A DNA stretch of 64,000 bases from contig NZ_BCNB01000006.1 of NCBI RefSeq assembly GCF_001485575.1, positions 620,001-684,000 of the forward strand, written 5' to 3'. Made by a program: the position numbers and the translations under genes. Under the pieces are notes generated by a model that saw nothing but the letters and a program-made list of their open reading frames with translations, did no database searches and was not told where the DNA came from. The DNA comes from Haloarcula sp. CBA1127 (GTDB lineage Archaea; Halobacteriota; Halobacteria; Halobacteriales; Haloarculaceae). This document shows positions 55,195-63,956 of the stretch, piece after piece; position 1 is the first letter of the stretch, and every line of letters begins with the position of its first letter.

Positions 55195-56447
55195 TGGCCA
55201 CCCCGCTGGACCCGTTCGGTGACTCGTTCCAGCGGCTCTGCCGCGGGCCAGTCGTGGACGGCAATGCCAGCGGCTCGCAGTCGACGGAGGCGTTCGCGGC
55301 GTTCGAGCCGCGCCAGCCGGTGGCCCGCCGTGTCCGTCGCGGTCGGGTCGGGACTCAGGACGGTCACCGGATGGCCGCTGGCGGCGAGTCGGCGGACCAG
55401 CGCCTCGCTATCGTCGTCACACAGCGGGCCGAGAAAGACAATGTTCGCCGCCGTCGGCAACTGTGCGATGAGCTTCGTTGTGTCCGGCGTTCGGGTGACC
55501 GATGTCGCGGCGAACGCGCGGTCGGTCCTGAGCAGGTCCCGGGCCTGTTGCTGGTGTGCGGCGCTCGTGCCCGGTGCGAGCCACGCGTCATGTGGCGAGT
55601 ACGCCGCGACGCCGACCTCGTGGCCGTCCTCGGGGAGCCCCTCGACGAGCGCGACGGCGGCCATCGTCGACCGCTCGATTGCCGTCTCGGCGTCCGGACG
55701 CGGCGCGAGCGCGGCGGCTGCTCGGGCGTCGACGACCACGACGACCGTCGCCGACTGTTCGCGGCGGAACTCGACGGTCCGCAGGTCGCCGGTCCGGGCG
55801 TACTGATTCCAGTCAACGCGGGAGAGCGGGTCGTTCGACCGGTGTTCCCTGACCGCGTAGAATGAGACTCCTTCGCCGCCTTCGTCGACGGGCACCGTCC
55901 CGGGCCGGCGGGCCACCGCCGGGACCAGCGGCAACAGGGCTGAACTGGCCGGCTGCTCCCAGGTGACGGTATCAGGTTCTGCCGTGACGGACGTTCGTCG
56001 GGCGACGACGCCGACCACGTCCCTGACGACGACCGTCGCCGGGTCGAACACGCAGCGGTCGGTTCCCCCGGTAATCTCGTAGGTGATCGTCGTCGACGCG
56101 CCGGGGCGCAGCGCTGTCCCCAGCGACGCCGACCCTTCCACGACGCGGACAGAATCCGGCACGCCGTCGGCGAGCCGGAGATCCGGAATCGTTCGCGACC
56201 CGTCGTTGCGGACCGTGAGCGCGACAGTCACTCGCTCACCTAGCGCTGGCTCGGTTGGTGTGATGGACCGCTGTATCGACACGTTCACCGCCGGCGGGAC
56301 GGCGACCCGGTCGTACGCGCTCAGCGTGACGCCAAGCCCGCCCAGCAACACGAGCGCGGGGACCTGGCCCACGAGCCCGACGCCGACGGCGACCAGCGCG
56401 GCCCCGGCCAGTCCGAACCAGCGGCCGGTGCGATGGACCTCGCTCAT
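55191..56447 (-). CDS. DUF58 protein
   Basis: 418 residues from ATG 56447. Two N-terminal membrane segments and a beta-rich domain (VNVSIQRSITPTEPALGERV) precede the DUF58 motif near 220 (YAVREHRSNDPLSRVDWNQYARTG in part) and a von Willebrand A-like region (VVVVVDARAAAAL). DUF58 proteins usually work with MoxR AAA ATPases in assembly of surface complexes. No moxR is found in this operon. It overlaps both neighbours by 4 nt. Confidence 0.85.
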   Translation of the reverse strand: MSEVHRTGRWFGLAGAALVAVGVGLVGQVPALVLLGGLGVTLSAYDRVAVPPAVNVSIQRSITPTEPALGERVTVALTVRNDGSRTIPDLRLADGVPDSVRVVEGSASLGTALRPGASTTITYEITGGTDRCVFDPATVVVRDVVGVVARRTSVTAEPDTVTWEQPASSALLPLVPAVARRPGTVPVDEGGEGVSFYAVREHRSNDPLSRVDWNQYARTGDLRTVEFRREQSATVVVVVDARAAAALAPRPDAETAIERSTMAAVALVEGLPEDGHEVGVAAYSPHDAWLAPGTSAAHQQQARDLLRTDRAFAATSVTRTPDTTKLIAQLPTAANIVFLGPLCDDDSEALVRRLAASGHPVTVLSPDPTATDTAGHRLARLERRERLRRLRAAGIAVHDWPAAEPLERVTERVQRGGQ

Positions 56448-56971
56448 CGCTCCTCGTCGCGCTGCCGGAGTTCGGCCGTCGCGTGGGCGACACGCTGCTG
56501 GAACGGGCGGACGCCCGAGAGCCACCCGGACAGCCGCGCACGGAGGGAAATCGGTGTGCCGTCGAACAGCTCCCGGGCCGGTTCTCTGTCCGTCCACGCG
56601 CCGGACCGGAGCGCGTCCGTAGCCTCGTCGGGCGAGAGCCCATTGCGCTGGAGGACGGTGACCGCGACCCCCTCGACACGCTGCCGGATAGCCTCCTGTC
56701 CAGCCCCAGCAGCAAGCGCTTCGTCGATGTCGTCGCCGGGGACGGTGACGTACTGGCTGTCAGTGTCCGGCAGCGCCATCCCGCGGTCGCTGTCGAGGGA
56801 GCGAACGAGGAGCGCCAGGAGCGCGACACCGCCAGCGAAGACGGCGGCGGCGAGTATCGGGAGGTCCGAGACAGCGCCGGCGGGCAACAGCGGCGAACCG
56901 AGAGCGGCGAGGCCGACGCCGACGGCTGTCGCGACGAGGCCGAGCGCCAGCGGAACCCGGCGCAGTGTCAC
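56444..56971 (-). CDS. membrane protein of the DUF58 operon (DUF7269-like)
   Basis: 175 residues. Two membrane helices at the N-terminus (LALGLVATAVGVGLAALG and ILAAAVFAGGVALLALLV) and a soluble helical domain with LPDTDSQYVTVPGDDIDEAL. It overlaps the DUF4129 and DUF58 genes by 4 nt each, so all four genes are translated in series. Homologues recur in the same operon of other haloarchaea; function unknown. Confidence 0.6.
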   Translation of the reverse strand: MTLRRVPLALGLVATAVGVGLAALGSPLLPAGAVSDLPILAAAVFAGGVALLALLVRSLDSDRGMALPDTDSQYVTVPGDDIDEALAAGAGQEAIRQRVEGVAVTVLQRNGLSPDEATDALRSGAWTDREPARELFDGTPISLRARLSGWLSGVRPFQQRVAHATAELRQRDEER

Positions 56972-57681
56972 GTGCCGGCCTCCCCTGCGGGCTCGTCGGC
57001 GTCCTTGTTCTCAGAAGCCACGTCGTCGGGATTCGACACGATGTCGTTCGTGTCGTCGGTCGCTCGTTCCAGCGCCTCGCGGGCCTGCGATTCCAGATCT
57101 GCGTCCGGCTGGTCTCGGCCGTAGCGAACCCGCTCGAACACCGACCGTAGCGAGGCGACGGCGTCGGGGTCGGCACCGGCAGCCGTCGCGTCCGCTTCGA
57201 TGTCCTGTGGCGTTGAGGAACTGCGTTCCGGGGCCACCGCGTTTTCGAGGGCAGCCCACGCGCGGTACACGTCGTTTGTGAGCGGGATATCGATCTCGGC
57301 AGCGCTATGCGACGGGCTCCTCGCGGACTCCGCCGTTGCGACGGCCGGCGTCTCGCCGCCCGCCTCGTCGATTGTCCGGCTCTGGCCGGCCAGTCGCCAC
57401 AGAACCGCGAGCCCGACCGCGAGGCCGACGGCGAGCGCACCGACCGCCGGCGCGGGGACACTCGGCAGCAGCGCGCGAGCGCCGTTCTCGCTTTCTGGCG
57501 GGTCGATGCTACCTGGCGGGTCGCTGAGGCCCTGTCCGTCGGGGTTGTCGATTTCGCTGTCGTCACGGGTCATTTCCGCTTGATCGGACCCGGTAGCAGC
57601 GTCGAGGCTCGCGGCGCCGACACTGAACGACAGCAGCGCAATCGCGGCGACAACCGCCACGAGGAGGGACTGTCGCTGCAT
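56968..57681 (-). CDS. DUF4129-containing membrane protein
   Basis: 237 residues from ATG 57681. A signal-like first helix (SLLVAVVAAIALLSFSVGA), an acidic spacer, a second helix (VGALAVGLAVGLAVLWRLAG) and a C-terminal DUF4129 domain (VYRAWAALENAV...ADPDAVASLRSVFERVRYG). First gene of the DUF58 operon. In related operons a moxR gene would lie at one end; upstream here is only the repeat remnant at 57758. DUF4129 often accompanies transglutaminase-like proteins. Confidence 0.78.
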   Translation of the reverse strand: MQRQSLLVAVVAAIALLSFSVGAASLDAATGSDQAEMTRDDSEIDNPDGQGLSDPPGSIDPPESENGARALLPSVPAPAVGALAVGLAVGLAVLWRLAGQSRTIDEAGGETPAVATAESARSPSHSAAEIDIPLTNDVYRAWAALENAVAPERSSSTPQDIEADATAAGADPDAVASLRSVFERVRYGRDQPDADLESQAREALERATDDTNDIVSNPDDVASENKDADEPAGEAGT

Positions 57682-57757
57682 ACAGCCACTCCGCCCCTGG
57701 CATATGAATAGGTTAGGGACCTGCCGCTTGTCACGGGTCGTGATAACGCCGACTCGA

Positions 57758-57883
57758 ACAGCCAGAAAGCCCCCTCGCGGAGGGCGAGGGCTCACTGTGT
57801 TCGCCCTCGTAGCGCTCGGTCCCTTTCAGTCCAACCCATCCCAGATTGATCGGCCTGCGTCAGATGGGCTTTCCGGGTGTACA
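57758..57883. repeat. degenerate copy of the 304-bp hairpin element
   Basis: The left end ACAGCCAGAAAGCCCC (57758-57773) is identical to the left terminus at 20002-20017. CCCTTTCAGTCCAACCC at about 57822 matches the first arm of stem B, and GGGCTTTCCGGGTGTACA at 57866-57883 resembles the right end (GGGCTTTCTGGCTGTACA) with three changes. Most of the centre is missing. It lies between the DUF4129 operon and hemB. Confidence 0.75.
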
Positions 57884-57908
57884 GCGTACTAACTGGAAAG
57901 TCACCGAT

Positions 57909-58889
57909 CTAGAGTTCGTCCGCGAGGTCCTCGGCGAAGTAGGTCAGAATCAGGTCCGCACCGGCTCGCTTGATCGACAGCAGCGACTCGTAAGCGACCG
58001 CTTCGAGATCGAGCCAGCCCTTCTCGGCAGCGGCGTGTAACATCGCGTACTCACCGGAAACGTTGTAGGCGGCGACGGGGTGGTCGTAGGACTCTCGGAC
58101 CTCCTTGACGATGTCCAGATACGGCAGGGCGGGCTTGATCATCAGCACGTCCGCGCCCTGCTCGACATCGAGGGCGACCTCGCGGCGGGCCTCGCGTGCG
58201 TTCGCGGGGTCCATCTGGTAGTGACGCCGGTCACCGAAGGCCGGCGCGCCGTCGGCGGCGTCCCGGAACGGGCCGTAGAAAGCCGACTCGTACTTGGCGG
58301 CGTAGCTCATGATAGCCACGTCGTCAAACCCATCGGCATCGAGGGCCGTCCGAATCGCGCCGACCATGCCGTCGATCATGCCCGAGGGCGCGACCATGTC
58401 GGCTCCGGCCGCGGCGTGGCTCGCGGCGATTTTCCCCAGCAGGTCGAGTGTCTCGTCGTTGCGAATCGTCAGCCGGGGGTCCTCGGCCGCGTCGTCTTCG
58501 AGAACGCCACAGTGGCCGTGGTCGGTGTACTCACAGAGGCACACGTCCGTGATGACGTAGGCGTCGGTTTCACCGGAAATCCGGCGGGTCGCTTCCTGTA
58601 CGACGCCGTCCTCGGCCCAGGCGCGGCTCCCGCGCTCGTCTTTTGACTCCGGGATACCGAACAGCATCACCGCTTCGACGCCGGTTTCGAGGACCTCCTC
58701 GACGCGGTCGACCGCCTCCTCGATGGGGACGCGCTCGTGGCCCGGCATCGTCTCGATGGGGACGCGCTCGTCGGTCGTCGCGTCGACGAACACCGGCGCG
58801 ATGAGGTCCGACGCTGTGAGTTCCGTTTCACGCACCAGCGGTCGCACGCCGTCGGTTCGCAGGCGACGCGGGCGCTGTGTCAGGTTCAT
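57909..58889 (-). CDS. hemB: delta-aminolevulinic acid dehydratase
   Basis: 326 residues. Condenses two 5-aminolevulinates to porphobilinogen. The zinc-binding cysteines are DVCLCEYTDHGHCG near 117-130. The Schiff-base lysines are in AAKYESAFYGPFR near 195 and VLMIKPALPYLD near 249. It supplies haem and the sirohaem needed by nasD, and complements hemL at 37653-38990. It starts 46 bp from the stop of the cinA-like gene, on the same strand. Confidence 0.96.
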   Translation of the reverse strand: MNLTQRPRRLRTDGVRPLVRETELTASDLIAPVFVDATTDERVPIETMPGHERVPIEEAVDRVEEVLETGVEAVMLFGIPESKDERGSRAWAEDGVVQEATRRISGETDAYVITDVCLCEYTDHGHCGVLEDDAAEDPRLTIRNDETLDLLGKIAASHAAAGADMVAPSGMIDGMVGAIRTALDADGFDDVAIMSYAAKYESAFYGPFRDAADGAPAFGDRRHYQMDPANAREARREVALDVEQGADVLMIKPALPYLDIVKEVRESYDHPVAAYNVSGEYAMLHAAAEKGWLDLEAVAYESLLSIKRAGADLILTYFAEDLADEL

Positions 58890-58935
58890 ACTGCCAGTTC
58901 AGTCCGTGGCCGGCATGAACCCACCGCTTACCGAC

Positions 58936-59664
58936 CTACTCCGTCTCGATTCGCTCGCGGAGCCAGGCCGCCGCGTCGGCGACGGTCGCCGGGTCGTCGC
59001 CGGTAATCTTCACCCGTCCCGGCGCGTCGTCCTTTCGCGGATAGCTTCCGACAGCCACCTCGAACTGCTCGCGGGCCGCCGTGATGTGGGTGACCAGCGC
59101 GCCTTCGGGTGCAGGCGTGTGAATTGTCTCCGTCGTCCGGTCGCCGTCGAACTCGTCGGCGACGGTCTCGTACATCGCTTTCAGTTCCTCAGGAATGCCC
59201 GGCAGGACGTACACGCGGTCGATGACACAGCCGGCGGCGAAGCTCTCGTCGGTCAGCAGCGCCTGCCCGCCTTCGGGAACCGACGCCCACGCGTCGAGGT
59301 CAAGGTCCATGTCGTAGCGGTCAACCATCTCGGGGTTGTCGTCGGCAAAGCGCTCTGCCTTCGCTTCGAGATGTGCCCGCACGTCGTCGGGAACAACGAG
59401 GTCGCGGCCGAACGCCCGCGCCACAGCGGCCTTCGTGATATCGTCGGGTGTCCCGCCGATGCCGCCGGTGACGATGACCGCGTCGAAGGCGTCGTGGAAC
59501 CGCGAAACGGCATCGGCGATGACCGCCTCGTCATCGGGCACAGTCAGAACGCGGGTGACGCTCGCACCGGCCTCGGTAAGCTGACGGCCCAGCCACGACG
59601 CGTTCGTGTTCTCCGTGTCGCCAGCGAGCAGTTCGTCACCGACGGTGAGCAGTGCGACCTCCAT
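58936..59664 (-). CDS. CinA/MoaB-like molybdopterin-binding domain protein
   Basis: 242 residues from ATG 59664 (MEVALLTVGDELLAGDTENTN), the CinA N-terminal opening; a second ATG lies directly before it. The MoCF-fold signature GGIGGTPDDITKAAVA near 67 and VYVLPGIPEELKAMYE near 155 are intact. In bacteria the fold acts on NMN or ADP-ribose, or binds molybdopterin. A molybdopterin role would suit nasA, but this is inference. Confidence 0.85.
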   Translation of the reverse strand: MEVALLTVGDELLAGDTENTNASWLGRQLTEAGASVTRVLTVPDDEAVIADAVSRFHDAFDAVIVTGGIGGTPDDITKAAVARAFGRDLVVPDDVRAHLEAKAERFADDNPEMVDRYDMDLDLDAWASVPEGGQALLTDESFAAGCVIDRVYVLPGIPEELKAMYETVADEFDGDRTTETIHTPAPEGALVTHITAAREQFEVAVGSYPRKDDAPGRVKITGDDPATVADAAAWLRERIETE

Positions 59665-59843
59665 CATCTCGCTGTGAGAGTCTGGTAGCGTTAAGGGTTT
59701 GGCTGGAGCGCGCACGTGGACACAGACTCAAATGTCGCCAGCCTGCTGTGAGCTGGCTGTCTGGCAGTACTGTATAATGTCATTATATTTCGTTTAGCCA
59801 TATTCTGGTAACATACATATACCCGGTCCGGCAAACGAAAAGC

Positions 59844-59981
59844 ATGGTACTTGTCACCAATTGTGCTGATTGCGTCAAACGGGTGTACCCGAACCGAAGC
59901 CGTGTGTCGGACACGGACCGCGACAACGCTGCACCGGTCGATGAAGCGCCCACAACACCCACTGAAACGCTGACGGATTAA
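59844..59981 (+). CDS. 45-residue protein with one CxxC pair
   Basis: ATG 59844 to TAA 59981. The peptide starts MVLVTNCADCVKRVYPN and ends in an acidic Thr/Pro-rich tail. An ACATATAC box about 25-30 nt upstream supports a leaderless transcript. Codon third positions are GC-biased as in neighbouring genes. No family recognised; a single CADC pair could bind metal as a dimer. Confidence 0.5.
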   Translation: MVLVTNCADCVKRVYPNRSRVSDTDRDNAAPVDEAPTTPTETLTD

Positions 59982-60078
59982 CGCCAGTGGCGGCAAACTG
60001 TGCCGGCCCATCACAGGCGATCAGTCTGACGTTCCATCTGTAGCAGGGCGTCGGCAAACTAAGATACCGGGGCAGTCG

Positions 60079-60279
60079 TTACTCCTCGGATAGCTCGGAT
60101 TCGAGCGCTTCGACCTGACGTTCGAGTTCGGAAATGCGCTTTTCGTAGCCGCGTTTGCCGTCGAGAAAGTTGTAGATGAGTATCATGCCGGCGGCTGGCA
60201 GTCCGACGTACATCGCTAGTACCATCACCATGACGATGAGTTCCGTTGCGCCGGGTAATCCGACGAGGAGGAGGGCCAT
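60079..60279 (-). CDS. small membrane protein with coiled-coil tail
   Basis: 66 residues from ATG 60279. The first half is one or two membrane helices (ELIVMVMVLAMYVGLPAAGMILIYNF); the second half is a charged heptad-like helix (YEKRISELERQVEALESELSEE) that probably dimerises. It lies upstream of no obvious partner, 46 bp downstream of the Fe-S oxidoreductase on the same strand. Such proteins are common in haloarchaea; function unknown. Confidence 0.62.
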   Translation of the reverse strand: MALLLVGLPGATELIVMVMVLAMYVGLPAAGMILIYNFLDGKRGYEKRISELERQVEALESELSEE

Positions 60280-60325
60280 AGTGGCCCTTTTCGTTTTAGT
60301 TACTTGGTAATTTATACCCGGGCGA

Positions 60326-62413
60326 TCAGACTCTCTCTTCGCTGACCGCTTCAGCAAGTAATTCGGTGACACCGACAATCTCCAGATCGTCCTCGTAGCC
60401 GCCGGTTTTCCGGCCGTCCTCGTACATCGTCATGCACATCGGGCAGGCGACGACGAACTTCTCGACGGCCGCGCCCGCGTCGGTGTCTTCGAGGGCCTCG
60501 CGCAGGCGTTCCTCGCTGGGTTTACTCTCCTCTTCGAGGTCCATCCAGAGGCCACCGCCGCCACCGCCACAGCAGAAGGAGTCGTCCCTGTTGCGGGGCA
60601 TCTCGTGGAGGTCTGCGCCGGTGGCTTGGATGAGGTCCCGCGGGGCCTCGAACTCGCCGTTGTACCGTCCGAGGTGGCAGGGGTCGTGGTACGTGACCGT
60701 GTAGTCAAGTTCGGTCCCGGAGAGGCCGAGCGCGCCGCCACTGGCGAGATCGGCGACGACCTGCGTGTAGTGGAACACGTCGTCTTCGCCCCACTCGCAG
60801 GCCTCGAACTCGGGGTACTCGTTCATGAACGTGTTGTAGGCGTGGGGGTCCGTCGTGACGATGGAGTCGAACTCACAGTCCAGAATTGCCTCGGCGTTGT
60901 CCTCAACGAGCATCTCGTAGAGGCCTTCCTCGCCGACGCGGCGCACGTCGTTACCGTCGGTCTGTTCGGCCTCGTAGAGGATGCCGTAATCGACATCGGC
61001 GGCCTCGAAGACGCGAGCCAGCGCGCGTGCTATCTTCTGATTACGTTCATCGTAGCTGGGGTAGTCGCCGACGTACCAGAGGTATTCGACCGGTTCGTCG
61101 CGGGCGTCCGGCACCTCGAAGTCGAGGTCCTCGGTCCAGTCCGGGCGGGCGCGCTCGGGGTCGCCGAAGGTGTTGCCGTGCTGGAACACGTTCATCATCG
61201 CGTCCTGCACGTGTTCGTCCATCTCGCCGGCCTCGGTGAGTCGGCGGTTCATCTCTGTGAACTGCGTGACGTGCTCGATGTCGACCGGGCAGGCGTCCAT
61301 GCAGGCCATACAGGACATGCAGGACTCCATTGTGTGGGCGTCGATGACCGAGGTGCCGCCGTCAGCGATGATGGGCACGTCTTCGCCGCCGGCGTCGCGC
61401 TCCTCACGGTAGCGTTTCAGGTCCAGAATGACGTTCCGTGGGTCCAGCGGCCGCCCGGAGGCTTTTGCCGGACAGACGGATGAACACCGGCCACACTTGG
61501 TGCAGGCGTCGTGGTCGAGTAACTGTTTCCACGAGAAGTCGTCGATGTCGCTGGGGCCGATCTCGTCGGGACTCGCGTCGCTTGGCACGCCGGGCAGTCG
61601 CACCCCGGCCTTCTCGTCACGGGCGATAAGGTTGGCAAACGACGAGAGCATATGGAACGGCTTCGCGTAAGGTATCCAGGCGACGAACCACAGCGCGACC
61701 AGCGAGTGGCTCCACCAGACGAAGGGGTATGCACCCGCTGCCATCTCTGGCGTCATCCCAGCCATAACGAGTATTTCCTTGACCGACCAGCCGACGAAGC
61801 TCACCGTCTCGAAGGAGACGTCCCGGACCGTCGAGGTGCCGAGAATCCGGATGCCTTCGGTGAGGTAGCCGCCGACGCCCAGCACGAACAGCGAGCCGAG
61901 AAACAGGTCATCCTCGCGGGACGTATGGCGATCGTGGAGGCGGTCTAGCTTGCGGCCGTAGCGTCGCCACAGCGCGACGCCGACGCCGACGACGAACAGC
62001 AGCCCCATCGCGTCCATGACGAACGAATAGGAGAGGTAGAACTGGCCGACGAAGAAGGACTCACCGGTCAGCGGCCGATAGAGGTCCATATCGATACCCA
62101 GAATCGTCGTCCCGATGAGCAGCGTCAGAAAGCCCCAGACGATGAATGCGTGCATCACGCCGGCGACGGTGTCGCGGTCCAACTGCTTCCGGTTTGACAG
62201 CGCCAATTGCGCCGCCGCAACCGTCCGCTGGGGAAGGTCGTCCAAGCGCTCGAAGGGGTCCTCGCCACCCTGCGCATAGCGGGTGACGCGATTGTACACA
62301 CCGTACAGAAAGACGATGATGGCGAGCGCTGCCAGATAGTAGAACAGCACTTTCCCCACGTCGCCGATACGCCAGAACGTCGGGCGCGTGGTCGTCTGGA
62401 GTATAGATGACAT
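60326..62413 (-). CDS. membrane-bound heterodisulfide reductase-like iron-sulfur oxidoreductase
   Basis: 695 residues. The N-terminus has five to six membrane helices resembling the haem b subunit NarI/HdrE (WRIGDVGKVLFYYLAALAII; WSHSLVALWFVAWIPYAKPFHM). Two [4Fe-4S] motifs follow: CTKCGRCSSVCPAKASG and CMSCMACMDACP. Two CCG-type domains end the protein (DPCHLGRYN...FCCGGGGGG and the final CPMC). HdrD/GlpC/LldE relatives pass electrons from soluble donors to menaquinone. The donor here is unknown. A fused HdrE-HdrD layout is common in haloarchaea. Confidence 0.9.
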   Translation of the reverse strand: MSSILQTTTRPTFWRIGDVGKVLFYYLAALAIIVFLYGVYNRVTRYAQGGEDPFERLDDLPQRTVAAAQLALSNRKQLDRDTVAGVMHAFIVWGFLTLLIGTTILGIDMDLYRPLTGESFFVGQFYLSYSFVMDAMGLLFVVGVGVALWRRYGRKLDRLHDRHTSREDDLFLGSLFVLGVGGYLTEGIRILGTSTVRDVSFETVSFVGWSVKEILVMAGMTPEMAAGAYPFVWWSHSLVALWFVAWIPYAKPFHMLSSFANLIARDEKAGVRLPGVPSDASPDEIGPSDIDDFSWKQLLDHDACTKCGRCSSVCPAKASGRPLDPRNVILDLKRYREERDAGGEDVPIIADGGTSVIDAHTMESCMSCMACMDACPVDIEHVTQFTEMNRRLTEAGEMDEHVQDAMMNVFQHGNTFGDPERARPDWTEDLDFEVPDARDEPVEYLWYVGDYPSYDERNQKIARALARVFEAADVDYGILYEAEQTDGNDVRRVGEEGLYEMLVEDNAEAILDCEFDSIVTTDPHAYNTFMNEYPEFEACEWGEDDVFHYTQVVADLASGGALGLSGTELDYTVTYHDPCHLGRYNGEFEAPRDLIQATGADLHEMPRNRDDSFCCGGGGGGLWMDLEEESKPSEERLREALEDTDAGAAVEKFVVACPMCMTMYEDGRKTGGYEDDLEIVGVTELLAEAVSEERV

Positions 62414-62556
62414 ACGCTAACACGTGCTGCGTGTCCGCTTAAATCTTGCCACGCCCCGTCGCAGTCTTGCGAGAATTTGGCGACTGTTGAAAGTTTCCTC
62501 ACGTCACGTTGCACATCCGACAGATATATGACTCCCGAGAAGTAGTTTCATGTTCG

Positions 62557-63177
62557 ATGGACGAGAAGACCGAAGAACTCCGTGACATCTTCATGGACGT
62601 CTCCGACGAGGAGGCTGTGACGGAGTCTCAGGAGGCGTCAAGAGGGTCCCTGGCCGATACTGACGAGGCCGGTGTCGCGGACCGACTCGGTGATGTCATC
62701 GCGCGGATGCGCGAGCGGTATGAGTTCCAAACCGACCTTGCCGACGAATCTCTAGTGACAGTGGTCCGACTGTTCTACGAGGGGAGCGACGACGGAACTA
62801 TCGCAGCCGAAATCGGCGTGGACGGGTCCAACGTGGTCGAGGGCCGACTGGACCTGCATCTCCTCCGCGACGAGGACACAGAGGCACCGTTCGACCTGGC
62901 CGAATTCCGCCGCCGCGTCGCCGACGCCGACCCGTCTGTCGCCGAACTCGCAGCCGAGTTCGATATCGACGAGCCCCGAGCCGCCCACTACCGCCGCGTC
63001 GTTGCCGCACAGGACGCCGCACGACGGGTCTCCCACCGATTCCAGAGCGAGTTCGAGGATGTGCTCACCGACGCCGGGCTGTCGACACAGCACGCCGCTG
63101 CCCTCCGTGAGGACGGCCTCGACGAGGCCACCGAGGACATCGATTCGCTTGATTCCGGCGCTGACGTGTCGATGTGA
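62557..63177 (+). CDS. conditioned medium-induced protein 4 (Cmi4)-like protein
   Basis: 206 residues from ATG 62557. The N-terminus MDEKTEELRDIFMDVSDEE resembles proteins annotated as conditioned medium-induced protein 4 in haloarchaea, a name given for density-linked expression. Two helical repeats with HTH-like character follow (DDGTIAAEIGVDGSNVVEGRLDL in part and VAELAAEFDIDEPRAAHYRRV). It could bind DNA, but no target is known. Recognised from memory, so the name is tentative. Confidence 0.65.
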   Translation: MDEKTEELRDIFMDVSDEEAVTESQEASRGSLADTDEAGVADRLGDVIARMRERYEFQTDLADESLVTVVRLFYEGSDDGTIAAEIGVDGSNVVEGRLDLHLLRDEDTEAPFDLAEFRRRVADADPSVAELAAEFDIDEPRAAHYRRVVAAQDAARRVSHRFQSEFEDVLTDAGLSTQHAAALREDGLDEATEDIDSLDSGADVSM

Positions 63178-63293
63178 CTCTCGGATACCTTTTCTAATCG
63201 TCTCCAGTCGCGGTAGGGGTAGCCAACTGTGCAGTTGTCTCAACAGCGGCGGCCGCCGAACCTTCTTGTAGTGGAACGCGACCACGCAGAGCC

Positions 63294-63956
63294 ATGCCGA
63301 CCCACACGTTCAGGGAACTGGAAACGGCCGCCTACTGCCCGCGGAAGCTCTACTACCGTCGCCGCGACGGGGCGAGCGAAATCCCCGACGAAATCGAGTC
63401 GGTCCGCCGGCTCGCCCGTGAGTACGAGCGGCTGCTGACCGATGATGCCGCCCTGCTGGCCGCCCCCATCGAAGTGGGACCGGACGAGTACCGCGACCGC
63501 CTCAGAGGGCTTCGAGAGCGCCTGGCCGACTGGGATGCGCTGGTCGCTCCGGCGGTGACCGACGCCTACCTCGAAGGGAAGGATGCCCGCGGTGTCGCAC
63601 ACAAGGTCGTCGCCGGGCAGGACGGCCCCGCGCCGTCGCTCGTGTTTGCCGGTCGGCCCCCGGAGGAGGGCGTCTGGGAGCCCCAAACCGTGCGGCTTGT
63701 CGCCGCCGCGAAGGCGCTCTCATGGGAGCGCAAGTGTGATATCGACATTGCCTACGCGGAGTATCCGGCGTACGGCGTGATCCGACGCATCGAGGTGAAC
63801 ACGCGGCGAGCCGGGATCTACCGTCGCGCGGTCAGAACTGCCGACAGCATCGACGGGCCGCCGGGGCGGGTGCGAAACGACGCCAAGTGCAAGCCCTGTG
63901 AGTTCAGCGATGACTGCGGGGTGAAAACGCGGTCGCTACGGTCAATGCTACGCTAA
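63294..63956 (+). CDS. stand-alone Cas4/Dna2-like PD-(D/E)XK nuclease
   Basis: 220 residues. The opening ETAAYCPRKLYYRRR carries the first cluster cysteine of Cas4 proteins; three further cysteines end the protein in CKPCEFSDDCG. The nuclease core lies between (DIDIAYAEYPAYGVIRRIEVN), though the E-x-K catalytic pair is not obvious to me. No CRISPR array or other cas gene is in the window, so it is a solo Cas4 that may act in DNA repair or mobile-element biology. The window ends 44 bp later with nothing visible. Confidence 0.78.
   Translation: MPTHTFRELETAAYCPRKLYYRRRDGASEIPDEIESVRRLAREYERLLTDDAALLAAPIEVGPDEYRDRLRGLRERLADWDALVAPAVTDAYLEGKDARGVAHKVVAGQDGPAPSLVFAGRPPEEGVWEPQTVRLVAAAKALSWERKCDIDIAYAEYPAYGVIRRIEVNTRRAGIYRRAVRTADSIDGPPGRVRNDAKCKPCEFSDDCGVKTRSLRSMLR

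Noticed and set aside
63294-63956. CRISPR locus around the Cas4-like gene
   Set aside because: No regularly spaced direct repeats and no other cas gene in the window.
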